From Macrophomina tecta (Eukaryota > Ascomycota > Dothideomycetes > Botryosphaeriales > Botryosphaeriaceae), in NCBI GenBank assembly GCA_024180945.1, contig JAKSGN010000006.1:930001-994000 (forward strand): a stretch of 64,000 bases of DNA, given 5' to 3'. This document shows, one piece after another, positions 10,305-20,216 of this stretch (positions are counted from its first letter, which is position 1; every line of letters begins with the position of its first letter). Both the position numbers and the translations under genes were made by a program. The notes below the pieces were generated by a model. That model was not told the origin of the DNA. It worked only from the letters and a program-made list of their open reading frames with translations, and did no database searches.

Positions 10305-10683
10305 GTTGATTATGGATGCTAGAAAGAGTACGCTTGGGCAGAACTATATCATGGCCTGCACAGCCGGTCGCACGTTTCTCCGTGTTATGACAGCAGCCGA
10401 TGTGCCTTAACTTTCGAGCTACTCTTCCGATTGTGTAGGGAGATAGTCTTCTCCAAAGGAAAAATAGATATACACGTTATGAACCTTCCTCGCAACATCT
10501 GCGAACCTTCCCTGGGTGAAATAAAAGGCCCAAATAGCTTATGCTCCGTCTGGGAATGTTCACATGCTTGGACGGGGCCATCTCCAGACAAGAATTTTCC
10601 AGGGAAGCACCTTAATGTTAAGTTATCCCCTATCTTGCGTCTCCATTACCGGCTTTTATTCACGACGGATATTGTCCGTATTA
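10305..10683. promoter_or_regulatory. MFS upstream region
   Basis: 379 bp up to the Fot/pogo element. It holds only an imperfect site (CGGTCGCACG at 10365-10374, one mismatch to CGG-N4-CCG) 61 bp upstream of the ATG, and an inverted repeat ACGGA-N5-TCCGT near 10665-10680. No gene is seen. Confidence 0.4.
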
Positions 10684-10737
10684 ACGTGTTTCACCACCGA
10701 GCCGTCCAAACCACCGAGCCGTCCACTTCCTCACCAA
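10684..10737 (+). repeat. Terminal inverted repeat of Fot/pogo element (left)
   Basis: 54 bp, exact inverse of 12483-12536, with an internal direct repeat of about 13 bp. Confidence 0.92.
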
Positions 10738-10805
10738 CATCACACTTTGAACTCAAGTTATTCAACACAACACAAAAATTTCAATAAACTAGTAGCGATC
10801 CTAGA

Positions 10806-12455
10806 TTACTCAGTACCTGTTACCTCCTCTGTACAAGTCCGTCTGTTGTGCCCGGTCTTGCCGCAGTTCCCACAGCGCCGTTGAGCCCCCTGCGCGCCCT
10901 CTGCGCGAGCCTTCTTAGAGGGCTGTTCGCTGCCCTCTGCCCCCCCAGCGCCCTGAGGATTAGATAGCTGACCGCCGTCTACCATTGTTAGCGTGCCCCG
11001 ATTCTGTACGTACTTTCTTTTACGCTGTTTCTTCTTGTTTGCGGCCTCTGTGGCCCTTTGAAGGGCAGAGAGTTCGTCGCGTACTAACACAGCAGAGTGC
11101 ACCATGAATGACGCGCCTTTTACGAGCGATTGAAGCGATCCACGCGCCTCTGTAGGTGAGGAGCTGCAATACTGCCTTATCTGCTGATAAAGTAGCCTTG
11201 ATTGGGCCTCTAATTCGCGCATATTGCTGGGCGTTTTGGATTCCCATGGGACAGCCTCTGGTGCAGGCGGTGTAGGCGTACGAAGCCTGACATCAACCTT
11301 CGATAACACAACCTGCGGGTCGAGCGGCACCAAGCCAGCTCCTCGGAAGCTTGCACAGATATTCTCCTTTGTGAACACCTTGTAATAAGCCGCCTTGTAC
11401 GCCTGTATAAAGGCTGGTTTGTCGATTTTTGTGGCCATCAAGCGCGCCAAGCCTGAGATCTAAGAGCGGTACGCCCGCTTTAACGGCGAGAAAATGCCCA
11501 CATCAAGCGGCTGCAGGAGGTGCGACGAATGCGACGGCATACAGACGGTAATAATCTTCTCCTCCTTGCACAGATCCTAGAACTCAATTAAGTTATAGCT
11601 CTCGTGGCCGTCGATTATGAGCAGCCGGTACACCCCCACAGTACGCGACTTTATATGCGCGTTAAAGTGCTCTAACCACTTCACTCCAAGCTCATTTATC
11701 GTCCAGCCGTTGGCGCTGACAGCAACAACCCAGTCCTCCATGCCAGAGGTGTCTTCGTACCAAGTGTTAATGTGGTTCTTGCCGGCGAAGATCGTAAAGG
11801 GTGGGATCGTCCAACCGAGCGCGCTAATCGCGTTAATAACTAAAGTCCACTCGCGATTGCCTGGCTAGATAAATTTTCGTTTTCCGCGCCTTTCAGAGCC
11901 TGTAATAACTAGCAGAGAGCCTATTACGCCCATCATAAAGCCAGTTTCATCAAAGTTGTACGTATCCTCGTCTAGGATACCGTACTTCTCCTTCACAGAG
12001 CGAACGAGGTCGAACTACCGCTCGATAACCACTGGGTCCTCGTTTAAGGCTCGCTGGCGATCGTACGCGCGAGTCCAGCACGTTTTGAGCTCATCTCTGC
12101 GGCTGATGAACCTGTCTGGCTAGTTCTTGCCCACGGTACCCCCGTCGCGCTCTGCCAGCAATTTGTTGGCCATATCACGTAGTATATCCTTGGAGGGCGG
12201 AAACCCTCTCGAATCCAGGTCCAGTATACGCTCGACAATCGCGCCTTCTTCATGTTTGGTAAGCTTCTTGCCGTTAGGCACAGCTTCTACGCGTGGTATG
12301 GCACCTGCGCGTCGGTCGCGTACGGTTGATCGGGGAGCAAGGTACTCGCGACAGGTAGCTCTTTCGCTGTGCGACGCGTGGGTATCAATAGATTGGATAG
12401 CAAGGTTAATATACTGAGTTTTCTGGGATGATTTCATAGCGTTGTGGTGATGCAT
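10806..12455 (-). pseudogene. Fot/pogo transposase (DDE_1, CENP-B-like HTH, zinc knuckle), five stops
   Basis: One frame of 550 codons from ATG 12455 to TAA 10806. The N-terminal HTH has ERATCREYLAPRSTVRDR. The DDE domain keeps three Asp positions: YNFDETGF, LLIIDGHES and LLQPLDVGIF. The C-terminus has a zinc knuckle CGNCGKTGHNRRTC. Five in-frame stops lie at 12122-12120, 12017-12015, 11867-11865, 11579-11577 and 11462-11460. All are TAG and there is no frameshift. Context suggests each was TGG or CAG, so all five fit RIP-type CpA-to-TpA change; the Tyr after DGHES (family His) fits too. The element cannot move on its own. Confidence 0.9.
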
Positions 12456-12482
12456 CGTGTTGAGTTTTCATCCGATGCGTTT

Positions 12483-12536
12483 TTGGTGAGGAAGTGGACG
12501 GCTCGGTGGTTTGGACGGCTCGGTGGTGAAACACGT
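12483..12536 (-). repeat. Terminal inverted repeat of Fot/pogo element (right)
   Basis: 54 bp, exact inverse of 10684-10737; followed by the TA target duplicate. Confidence 0.92.
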
Positions 12537-12538
12537 TA

Positions 12539-13322
12539 TCCTTTGTTTACTTCCATATATTCAACTATTTGTCTGTGGACCGTCAAGCATTCCCACAGCT
12601 GTAATGCTTCAAACAGTCTTTTGAAGTATGTGTGTTTTAGTCTTTTTCTTACGTCCCGGCAGAGTTGCCATGTTGAGACGCTTGCCCCAGCGGTCACGAC
12701 ACTGTTTGACCTAAACAAACGCCATTGATGGTGCGTGTCTGGGGCTGTGAAGGAGAAGTCATTGCGTGTTCTTCTTGGTACTCCTTTTCCTCTTTACGTG
12801 ACCGATTGTTTACAGAAACAAGCAGCGCTAAGAACAAGTCGGGGTGGCTGGGAGTCTCGGCCAGCCGCGCAAGGTACGAGTACTCGTTTGGCGTCCAATC
12901 CAATCCACTCCGAGGCCGGTCCCGAGTCGGTTCCCGAGTCCGGGTTGTGTCCGTGTCTGGGTCCGTGCCAACCGGCGAGTCCGGCCTGTTGATCTTCTTC
13001 GGTGATGCCGACGCCGACGCCGACACCGATCCCAAAAAATGCAGGGGTTCGTTCCACCTCATCACTTTCCGGCCAAGCAACATCGCCTTTCCCTACGCAC
13101 ACGACAATTGGACAGAGAATTCCTTAGCGAGATCAGCTACGATTTTCAAAGTACTTCACAGTTTCGCAGTTGGCGAAAAGACAGTAAATTGAAGTGATTA
13201 GACAAAATATGGCACCGACAGGAATTGTTTCTGTCGAAGTGACTAGACAGACTACACTATCCTACCCTTGAAATTGATGCCCAACGAGTAAACAGACAAC
13301 AAGCACTCTCAACTACATGCAA
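12539..13322. other. Gene-free spacer with simple GAGTC/GCCGAC repeats
   Basis: 784 bp between the Fot element and the FAD-oxidase stop. The part 12890-13030 is repetitive (many GAGTC/GGTCC units and a short GCCGAC run). A small inverted repeat (CGACAG-N9-CTGTCG) lies near 13217-13237. Open frames here are low-complexity translations without recognisable domains. Confidence 0.5.
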
Positions 13323-15119
13323 TCACACTCTCTGCCCCGTCCCCTGCTCAAATATGTTCCAGCACTTGTCCCCTTCCGCCGCCGCCACATCCTCTTCCTC
13401 AAACCCCACGCACTTCCAGCACCGCAGCAAGCCGTACGGATCGTACTCGCGCTTGATTGCGAGCAGCTCCGCGTAGTGCGGGCCCCAGAACTGAGCGCGC
13501 CAGTCCGGCGTCCAGGGGTCCGCCTCGTTCGGGTATGCGCCGCCGTCAGGCGCCAGCGCAGCCAGGTCGGCCGTAGCTCGTTGCAGCGAGGCGGCGACGC
13601 CGGCGCGCTGCTCGAGCGTCGCGTTCCATGCCCACTGCGTGCTGCCGCCGACGAGCCAGTAGCTGTCGCGCCACCCCGGATGCACCGATGACGCCGCGCT
13701 GCTGCTGTTGTAGTTGCTGCCTCCTTCGCTGCTTCGGTACTTCACTGGCGTCGTCTGGAAGATGGCGGGCGTGATCCCCGCGGCCGCGAGCCCCTGCAGG
13801 GTGGCGGTGATGTTGGCGATGCCCGCGGGCGAGGCGTGCAGCGCGCGCGGCACGGTGCGGAAGGTGGCCAGCAGCGGCTGGCCGAGGCCGGTGCTGCTGG
13901 CGGGCGCGACGAACTCCTGGTAGAAAGGGTAGAAGGAAGGGAACTCGCGGAAGGAGACGCTGCCGCCGCGTGCAGCGACATACGCTGTGGCGGAGGCCAT
14001 GGAGCGCTGGGCTGCGGCGAGCGGCAGTCGCGGGTTGACCATGGCGATGTAACTCGGCCCCATGGGACCACCCCAGCCGTCGTCGGCCCAGCGGGGCGCG
14101 TTCTCGGCCAGCAGGGTGAGGAAGGAGGTTGTTGTGGCTGCTGGCGAAGCCGTCGTGTTGAAGGACATGTACGCTAGGACCAGCGGTATGGATGGCTCGA
14201 CCTTGAAAGTGGCGCTGAGCACGACGCCGAAGGCGCCTGCGCCACCTCCCCGCAGGGCCCAAAAGAGACGGGGGTGCGTGCGCTTGTTGACGGTGCGCAG
14301 GACGCCGTCGGCCGTGACGATGCGAAACTCGAGGACGCGGTCGGCGCTCAGCCCGTATAGGGGCGAAAGGACGCCGTGGCCGCCGAATAGAGTGAAGCCT
14401 CCCGCGGCGGTGACGGTAGCAGAGGAACCGCCGACGAAGGTGACGTTGTGGGCATCGGCGAAGGCGTATACCTCCCCCAGACTTGCGCCAGCGCCTATGG
14501 TGATGGCTTGGACTGGCTTTTGCTCGCCACAGCCGGAAGGAATAAACGAGGGGTGGTATGCCATGTCTTTGAGGTTGCGCGTCCATAGAGCCAGAGAGTC
14601 CTTGCTGCTGCTTCGAGCCAGATAGTCATGACCAGAAGCCTTGATTAAAAGCGGCGTTCCGGTGCGCAGAGAGAAGGCGAGGGCAGCCTGAATGCTTTCA
14701 GGACCCGTTACTTCAATGTATCTCTCCGACACAAGTCCCTGGGTGCAGTTTCCTTCGACTGGGGTGGTTGCGGGAGCGTTTGGGTTGAGAAGACACTGAT
14801 CTGTAGTGCTTGACGCACAGCCTTCATTGTATGGGTGGATGAATCCGGAGTACAGGCTAGTGCGGTAGGTTGCGTTGAGGTAGTTGTCCTGGATGAAGGC
14901 ACACTGAGCCTCGTCAGGCGTCTTGGCCACACCGCTGACTTCACTGAAGCATGGCGCGGCTAACGGCTGGGCGCGCCGAAGAGAATTACCCAAGGATGCA
15001 TTGAGTGCATGCCAATCTGCCTCTGTAGCGGTAGACCCGGCATGAGGAACACCTGCCAAAACCAGTACAGTAAGGGCGGCCGAGAATGAGGGCCCCGCGT
15101 ACGAAGGAGCGAGACGCAT
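13323..15119 (-). CDS. FAD-linked oxidase, berberine-bridge (BBE-like) family, secreted
   Basis: A 598-residue intronless protein. I chose ATG 15119 because it is followed by a signal peptide (hydrophobic FSAALTVLVLAGVPHAGS); the open frame extends upstream without an ATG. The FAD-binding domain has SGHDYLARS, where His164 is the expected 8-alpha flavin attachment site, and later LFGGHGVLSPLYGLSAD, where two-bond members carry a Cys. No Cys is present, so one covalent link is predicted. The C-terminal BBE domain ends with YPNEADPWTPDW and FWGPHYAELLAIKREYDP. Many NxT/S sites fit secretion. In the chaetoglobosin cluster an FAD oxidase of this type (CheE) acts as a late-stage oxidase; the same role is inferred here. 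Confidence 0.9.
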   Translation of the reverse strand: MRLAPSYAGPSFSAALTVLVLAGVPHAGSTATEADWHALNASLGNSLRRAQPLAAPCFSEVSGVAKTPDEAQCAFIQDNYLNATYRTSLYSGFIHPYNEGCASSTTDQCLLNPNAPATTPVEGNCTQGLVSERYIEVTGPESIQAALAFSLRTGTPLLIKASGHDYLARSSSKDSLALWTRNLKDMAYHPSFIPSGCGEQKPVQAITIGAGASLGEVYAFADAHNVTFVGGSSATVTAAGGFTLFGGHGVLSPLYGLSADRVLEFRIVTADGVLRTVNKRTHPRLFWALRGGGAGAFGVVLSATFKVEPSIPLVLAYMSFNTTASPAATTTSFLTLLAENAPRWADDGWGGPMGPSYIAMVNPRLPLAAAQRSMASATAYVAARGGSVSFREFPSFYPFYQEFVAPASSTGLGQPLLATFRTVPRALHASPAGIANITATLQGLAAAGITPAIFQTTPVKYRSSEGGSNYNSSSAASSVHPGWRDSYWLVGGSTQWAWNATLEQRAGVAASLQRATADLAALAPDGGAYPNEADPWTPDWRAQFWGPHYAELLAIKREYDPYGLLRCWKCVGFEEEDVAAAEGDKCWNIFEQGTGQRV

Positions 15120-15468
15120 TAAAATAGTGGAGTGAGAACAAGCGAGTGAATGGTCTGAAGAAAGGACGGAGAAATTGAAAATCAGAGACGAGAGTTCACA
15201 TCGAAGAAATGAATTGAAATGAGCTACGTCCACACGGCCCCCACCGGGGTCCGAGATGCGTCCGCTCCAAGCCGGGTGCCGGAGTCAGTGATCTGGGACC
15301 GGCTTTCGGCAGAATATGAATTGGAAGAAAGTCGATGCTGAATTGTCCTCCCCGTTTCTCCGTCATTTCCGACACTACACCCCGGCCCTGGTTGTCCGTC
15401 AGACGCTCCCTGAACTATCAATCACGCCCCCCCCCAAACCACAAAAAAAAATTAAAAAAAAGAAAACC
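15120..15468. promoter_or_regulatory. FAD-oxidase promoter / P450 A 3' region
   Basis: 349 bp between two minus-strand genes. CGG-N3-CCG variants occur (15245-15253, and another shortly after), about 126 bp or more upstream of the oxidase ATG; the exact N4 site is absent. A C-rich and A-rich stretch near 15427-15460 probably belongs to the P450 3' end. Confidence 0.4.
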
Positions 15469-17141
15469 TTAACAGCGGCTTCTGAATAAAATGTCTGCCA
15501 TGGGGTTTGGGGTGTTTGAAAAGTCATGGGCCATGTTCGGAGGCCGCGAACCACCTTCTGGCCATTTCATCTCATACCGCGACAGCAACTCAGCCAGGAG
15601 CATTTTGATCTCGGTCGAGGCAAAGTGCCTTCCCGGACACGAGTGAGTGCCGGCGCCGAAGTTGATCGAGTCATCAGAGACGTAGCCGAAATGGAACTTG
15701 TTGGAGTCCACAGTCTGCCGGAGATGAAGGAAGCGGTAGCCATCAAACTTCTCAGGGTCAGGGTATACGGCTGGATCATGGTTCAGCTCATAGTTGGGGA
15801 AGCAAAACTGCGTATTTGCTGGAATATGGAGGCCGTCTCGGAAGGTGTACAGCCTGACAGCGGAGCGTTGTACGGTGACTGCAGATCTCGTCAGCCACCC
15901 GATTGCGCTTTAATTTCACACGGTAGTTCGGAGGAAACTAACCCAGCCCAGCGGGATTATATCGCTGGCTTTCCTTCATAAAGCTGTCCAGCTTCTCCAG
16001 CCTGTCCAGGGAGCGCACCGTCCATTCGCCACGGTCGAGCGTGGCCTTCACCGTGCGTATCTCCTCCAGGATCTCATCGATATAGTGTGGCCGGTCAAGG
16101 AGATCATAGATTGTAGAGAGAACCGACGCCGAAGTTGAATGAATCGATGTGATGCCCAAGAAAAGCTGTTCCTGTGCAAGCCGATCCAGTGTCTTCCTCT
16201 TGCCGCGTGCTGCCTTGAAAAGCCACTGGATAGAGTCAACCGGCTTCTCCCCGTCTGCAGTCTCGGCGATTCGCTTCTCGTAGATGGGTTCCAGCAGCTT
16301 GGCGGCCCTTTTCCGGTTGGCCTGCATTGCTTTGCATCCCTCGTCGAAGTAAGGAGCAAGCCACCTCCAGCGAGGTGGGTACTTTGCGCGCACCATCTGA
16401 GCCGTCCTCATTGACGTCAGAGTGGTGTTGACGGACATGGAGATCCACTCCTCGTTTCTGCATAGTTCTGGCCCGACGAAAGCGAACGCGGCCATGCGTG
16501 CGATGGTCGCTGCGATGGTGAAGTAGGGCTGGAACGGGGTCCAATCTGGCCATCACCTGGTGAGGCGACGAAAAATGAAGCACCCGAGTGCGGATAGACT
16601 CACCATCAAACTTGGGAAACTTCTCGGAAACGCCCAGGAGACACTCATTGTGCATGCCTTTGATGAGGCTGGCTAAGTTTTTGTTCAGGTCGGAGCGGAC
16701 GACGTGGGCGGCATGGTCCGTCTGCTCGGGCCCGTTGATGTAGTTCAGAAGAAATGCCTGCTTTGAGAACAAGGGGAAGCTCAGGCGGCTCTGCGGCGCG
16801 TTCTTGACCTCGCTCAAGTACTTGAACGGCAGAATCACCTGAGGATGGTCCGGGTCGACGGGGTTTCGCATGCGGTATGGAATGCCATGCTTGGTGTACT
16901 GGAAAATTTAAGCCCTCGCCACAGACATAGACACGAACAGGAACAACCAAACCTTGACATAGCCGCTATGTAGGAGGGCCTTTGAATTTGTGACGTACTG
17001 CTCGAAAGTGTCATTCTCCTCAAATTTGTGCAATGGTATGCTGTCCAGGCCGTTGTTCTGGCGCCCAAACACCTTGAAGAGGAGCCAGATTACGGCTGCA
17101 ACAGCCCCTGAAGACACGAGCAATGGCAATCCCAAAACCAT
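15469..17141 (-). CDS. Cytochrome P450 monooxygenase A
   Basis: A 498-residue microsomal P450. Exons are 17141-16953, 16898-16604, 16545-15943 and 15878-15469; introns of 54, 58, 64 bp all have GT..AG ends and correct phase. The N-terminal anchor is PLLVSSGAVAAVIWLLFKVF. The ExxR motif is in KESQRYNP, and the haem-binding loop is FGAGTHSCPGRHFA with the Cys ligand. The I-helix region reads LGITSIHSTS, with no acidic residue before the Thr. The type resembles fungal P450s near ent-kaurene-oxidase/GA families, which include the CcsD/CcsG and CheD/CheG enzymes of cytochalasan clusters. A role in oxidising the macrocycle is inferred from context. Confidence 0.9.
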
Positions 17142-17553
17142 ATTTAAAAAGATTCTTCTGATATACTGTAGAATTGTTTGTCCTGGGGCTCTTTAAAAGA
17201 TAAGGTCCCCGAAATGCACAAGGCCCCCGGTCCGGCCGACTCCGAAGCGATCGGCGTGAGGGCTCAAGCTCGGCTATGTTCAGCAACAACGTACAAGGAA
17301 CTCAACGATCAATAGGAGATTGCAAGCATTCCAGCCTATCGAATGTTTGATATTTGCCATCCGAGCCACTCATAGCCAGTGTTTGCGGTTGACGACAGAC
17401 ACGGAGATGAGGGGGCCTCAATGCAAGATTGCGCAGTTTTTCACCGTCATTTAATCTTGAACGCTTGTACCCCGTCCGAGTCAAAAAAAAAAAAAATGAA
17501 AAAAATTATGGACTAAGTAAAGGTACAGCATGTTGTGTATGAGAAAGCGGCCA
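17142..17553. promoter_or_regulatory. P450 A promoter / P450 B 3' region
   Basis: 412 bp. About 87-103 bp upstream of the P450 A ATG lie overlapping CGG/CCG half-sites with N5 and N6 spacing (17228-17244), variants of the cluster motif. An A13 tract follows near 17484-17496. No gene is seen. Confidence 0.4.
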
Positions 17554-19323
17554 TCACAGGTTTCTAGACTTGAACAGTACCTTCGCCTTCAAATCAGGCA
17601 TCATGGAGCCGTTCGGCATGGAGCCCTTTTTCGGCTTCTCATCGCCCGGCCTCAGCTTGAAATCGTAATGCAGAAGCAAGTGCGTGAGCGCGATTTTGAT
17701 GGTGTTGTCGGCGAAGAGCCGGCCGGGGCAAGCTTGAAGCCCGTCACCCCAACCAGGGGCGTCGTTGCCCAAGTTGGCAAACTTGAAGCGGCTTTCGTTC
17801 TTGGGGTCCTGGCGTGTTCTATAATGGCGGAGACCGTCGAACTTGGCGGGGTTGTCCCACAGCTTCTCGGAGTAATTGATGTTGTGCGCGTCGACGCATA
17901 TGTTGGTGCCGGCCGGAAGCTCAGGTCCGATGGAAAGTTTCCGGGGGGCCAGAAGCTTGCGGTATAGTACAACTGTTGGTTTGGACATAGATCAGCTCTT
18001 GTTGTGTATTCAAATGCTTGGCATTGCACATACGGTGGCTGAAGCCATTCATGCGAGACGACTCCCGCATGACACTGTCCATCTTCTGAAGCCCGTTCAG
18101 ATGCGACTGAGGCAGGTGACCATCCTCGTCGAGAACTGTCTTGATCTCCTCACGCAGCTCTTCGGCCAGGGCGGGGTCAGCCGCGAGTTCAGCCATGACG
18201 AAGAAGAGCGTGCCGGCAGACGAGGGCGTAGATTCAAAGGACACAGTAATGTAGTCTTTGACCAGTTGCTCCAGCGTAACCTGGCCCTTGTATCGAGACA
18301 TCAACCAGCCAGTCAGCTGTACCTTTCCTTTCTCCTTGGGGCCCAGGAGGCTCTTCTTGTCTGCAGTTTGTTCGTATTCCCGCATGTCGGCTTCGATGAT
18401 GGGGCGGAGCATGCGCTTCATTGAAGAGCGGATCCACAGGGTTGGCAAGAAGAGGAGTGGCGTAGCCAGAGGGCGCAGTAGCAGAGGAATGTAGCTGACC
18501 AAGACACTAGCAATGGCGACGGCCATGGGAAGGCGGTTCACGGCCTTGATCCAGCGTGGATCGGTACCAAGTTCTCTACCCACGAAGGCGCTGACATTGG
18601 TAGAAGCGATCAGGTCCTGCATGGCGCTGTACAAAGTGATCTCCTTCCAGTCCTCGCACGACCCGATGGCTCTGTCGCAAGCGGCAGCACAGTCCTTCTG
18701 TCTCCAGTGGACTAGTGAGGGGATGGCGCGGGACAGGTCAACAGCAATGGTTCTGGACGTGTCTCGGGTAAGCGGGATGTTCTAACAGCAAGTCTGGCGA
18801 CGTACTGTCTCAATTCATGCGTCTGCTGCCCCGCGCTGGTCCAGCGCTCATGGAAGACTTCGCGGAAAAAGGCCAAGGCTGATGCGGTACTCTCGGGAAG
18901 CTTTTTGATTTCGTCGAAGCATTTTGATGGGTATACAACGTAGTCAGTGCCGAAGGCATTCAGTAAAAAGGGAGAATCCGGGTACTGGGACTGTCAGTCT
19001 ATCAGAGTGGCAATGAAGATGATTCTTCGTACCTTGGCCGCCGAATCGACAAGCACCTGCTCGAAATCTAGCTTTTTGCCCTTTGGCTTTGGGGCAGGAG
19101 GAATGCCCAGCTTCCGCAGCGGTTTCGGCTGCAGTGACCACGAGAGAATCCAGACCGGAAGCACGAGGGCGCATATCAAGACCACTATCCGAGCCACAGG
19201 CGGCAAGTCTCGCCAGATCTGAGCGAAGACCAATTTTGTGAGCTGCCATCGCGACAGACGCAATGGCGCGAAGGTCTGCCGTATTACGTGGTAATGCTCG
19301 AGAGCCTGAGCGAGGGACAACAT
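17554..19323 (-). CDS. Cytochrome P450 monooxygenase B
   Basis: A 535-residue P450. Exons are 19323-19033, 18984-18806, 18752-18034 and 17972-17554; introns of 48, 53, 61 bp. For intron 2 the acceptor CCAG at 18753 is the one that keeps frame (HELRQ-TIAVDLSRAIP). The N-terminal anchor is VARIVVLICALVLPVWILSW. ExxR is in VMRESSRMN; the haem loop is WGDGLQACPGRLFA. The I-helix segment YITVSFESTPSSAG lacks the usual AGxDT pattern, so the catalytic details may differ. It diverges from the lipocalin-like gene over a 204-bp promoter containing TCGG-N4-CCGA. A tailoring oxidation of the polyketide is inferred. Confidence 0.88.
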
Positions 19324-19527
19324 TGCGACAATCAAGTTAAAGGAAGAGCAGGGCAGAAGTGAGTAGATCACTACAGCACCGGGGTAGATCAGTGTGTTTA
19401 AGGGTGGACACTTCAGGTTCGGGAGTCCGACCGTTGACGTTGCGGGCCGAGTCCGACGGAGCACCGAATGGACCAACGAAGGATAAAGGCAACAGTCGCT
19501 CCATGCAGGACAGCACCAATCATCATC
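19324..19527. promoter_or_regulatory. Bidirectional promoter, P450 B / lipocalin-like gene
   Basis: A 204-bp divergent spacer holding one exact TCGGGAGTCCGA site at its centre. Confidence 0.6.
19420..19429. promoter_or_regulatory. CGG-N4-CCG motif, P450 B / lipocalin-like promoter
   Basis: TCGGGAGTCCGA at 19419-19430. It lies 97 bp from the P450 B ATG and 99 bp from the lipocalin-like ATG, almost exactly midway. Confidence 0.55.
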
Positions 19528-20160
19528 ATGGCTGCTCCCCAAGGTATCAACATTCTGAACATGACCGGGTCGTGGACCCTGAACCGGAGCCTCTCCGACG
19601 ATCTGGACGCCACATTCGCTCTGGTACGTACATGCTCCGTGTCGGGGGGGATCTATGTGAGTTACACGCTGAGTTTATTCAAGCAAGGAATTCCATGGAT
19701 TGTGCGGACGATAATCAACTACGCCAGCCTTGAGATCAAGATGCGCCAGCAGCCTCCTTCGCCGCCGGAGAGACCGACAGCGGTCATCGATATCAATCAG
19801 ATTGTGCGCCCTGGCGGCTTCGACACAGCAAATTCCTACATCCTGGACGGCGAGACGCGGGAGGACACGGTCCCGACTTTCGGCACCATTGCCATGCATT
19901 GCTCGTACGTCAAGGCGGCAGACGTGGCGGATGAGGACAGCTTTGGCGCTTCCGTCGAGCGCCCACTTAGTGACGACGAGCGCATCGGGATCATGGAGAT
20001 TTCAGAGGAGGTGCACACGGGATGGTCTACCACAACGTTATGGGCATTCGAAACTGTAGACGGAGAGAGGCGGTTTTGCAAGTACTGCACAACGACAAAG
20101 GACGACCAGAAAGTACAGGCACGTCTTGTTTACGATTACAGCCCGATTGATGCGGAGTGA
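19528..20160 (+). CDS. Small lipocalin-like cluster protein, function unknown
   Basis: A 190-residue protein encoded by exons 19528-19623 and 19684-20160. The 60-bp intron (GTACGT..TTCAAG) is a multiple of three and lacks stops, so the frame also reads through it; removal gives LQGIPW, which fits the family better. The start at 19528 has a good context (CATCATCATGG). It begins ILNMTGSWTLNRSLSDDLDA, typical of a fungal family of 170-190-residue, beta-rich proteins that I recall near metabolite genes; a calycin/lipocalin fold is likely but no enzyme activity is established. No signal peptide or membrane segment. It could bind an intermediate or act as a small cyclase or isomerase; this is speculation from position. 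Confidence 0.75.
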   Translation: MAAPQGINILNMTGSWTLNRSLSDDLDATFALVRTCSVSGGIYVSYTLSLFKQGIPWIVRTIINYASLEIKMRQQPPSPPERPTAVIDINQIVRPGGFDTANSYILDGETREDTVPTFGTIAMHCSYVKAADVADEDSFGASVERPLSDDERIGIMEISEEVHTGWSTTTLWAFETVDGERRFCKYCTTTKDDQKVQARLVYDYSPIDAE

Positions 20161-20216
20161 AGCAGGGGTATGACAACGCAAATAGAAAAGGAGAAAAAAA
20201 AAAGAAAAAGAAAACC

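Larger units (their letters stand above)
10684..12536 (-). mobile_element. Fot/pogo-type DNA transposon with long inverted repeats
   Basis: A 1853-bp element bounded by perfect 54-bp terminal inverted repeats (10684-10737 and 12483-12536, outer end ACGTGTTTCACC) and flanked by TA on both sides (10682-10683, 12537-12538). Each repeat contains two direct copies of ACCGAGCCGTCCA. It encodes one transposase on minus, which is broken by stops. It lies between the MFS and FAD-oxidase genes and interrupts neither. Confidence 0.93.

Noticed and set aside
12694..13192. Open frames on both strands next to the Fot element
   Set aside because: Products are translations of GAGTC/GCCGAC simple repeats.
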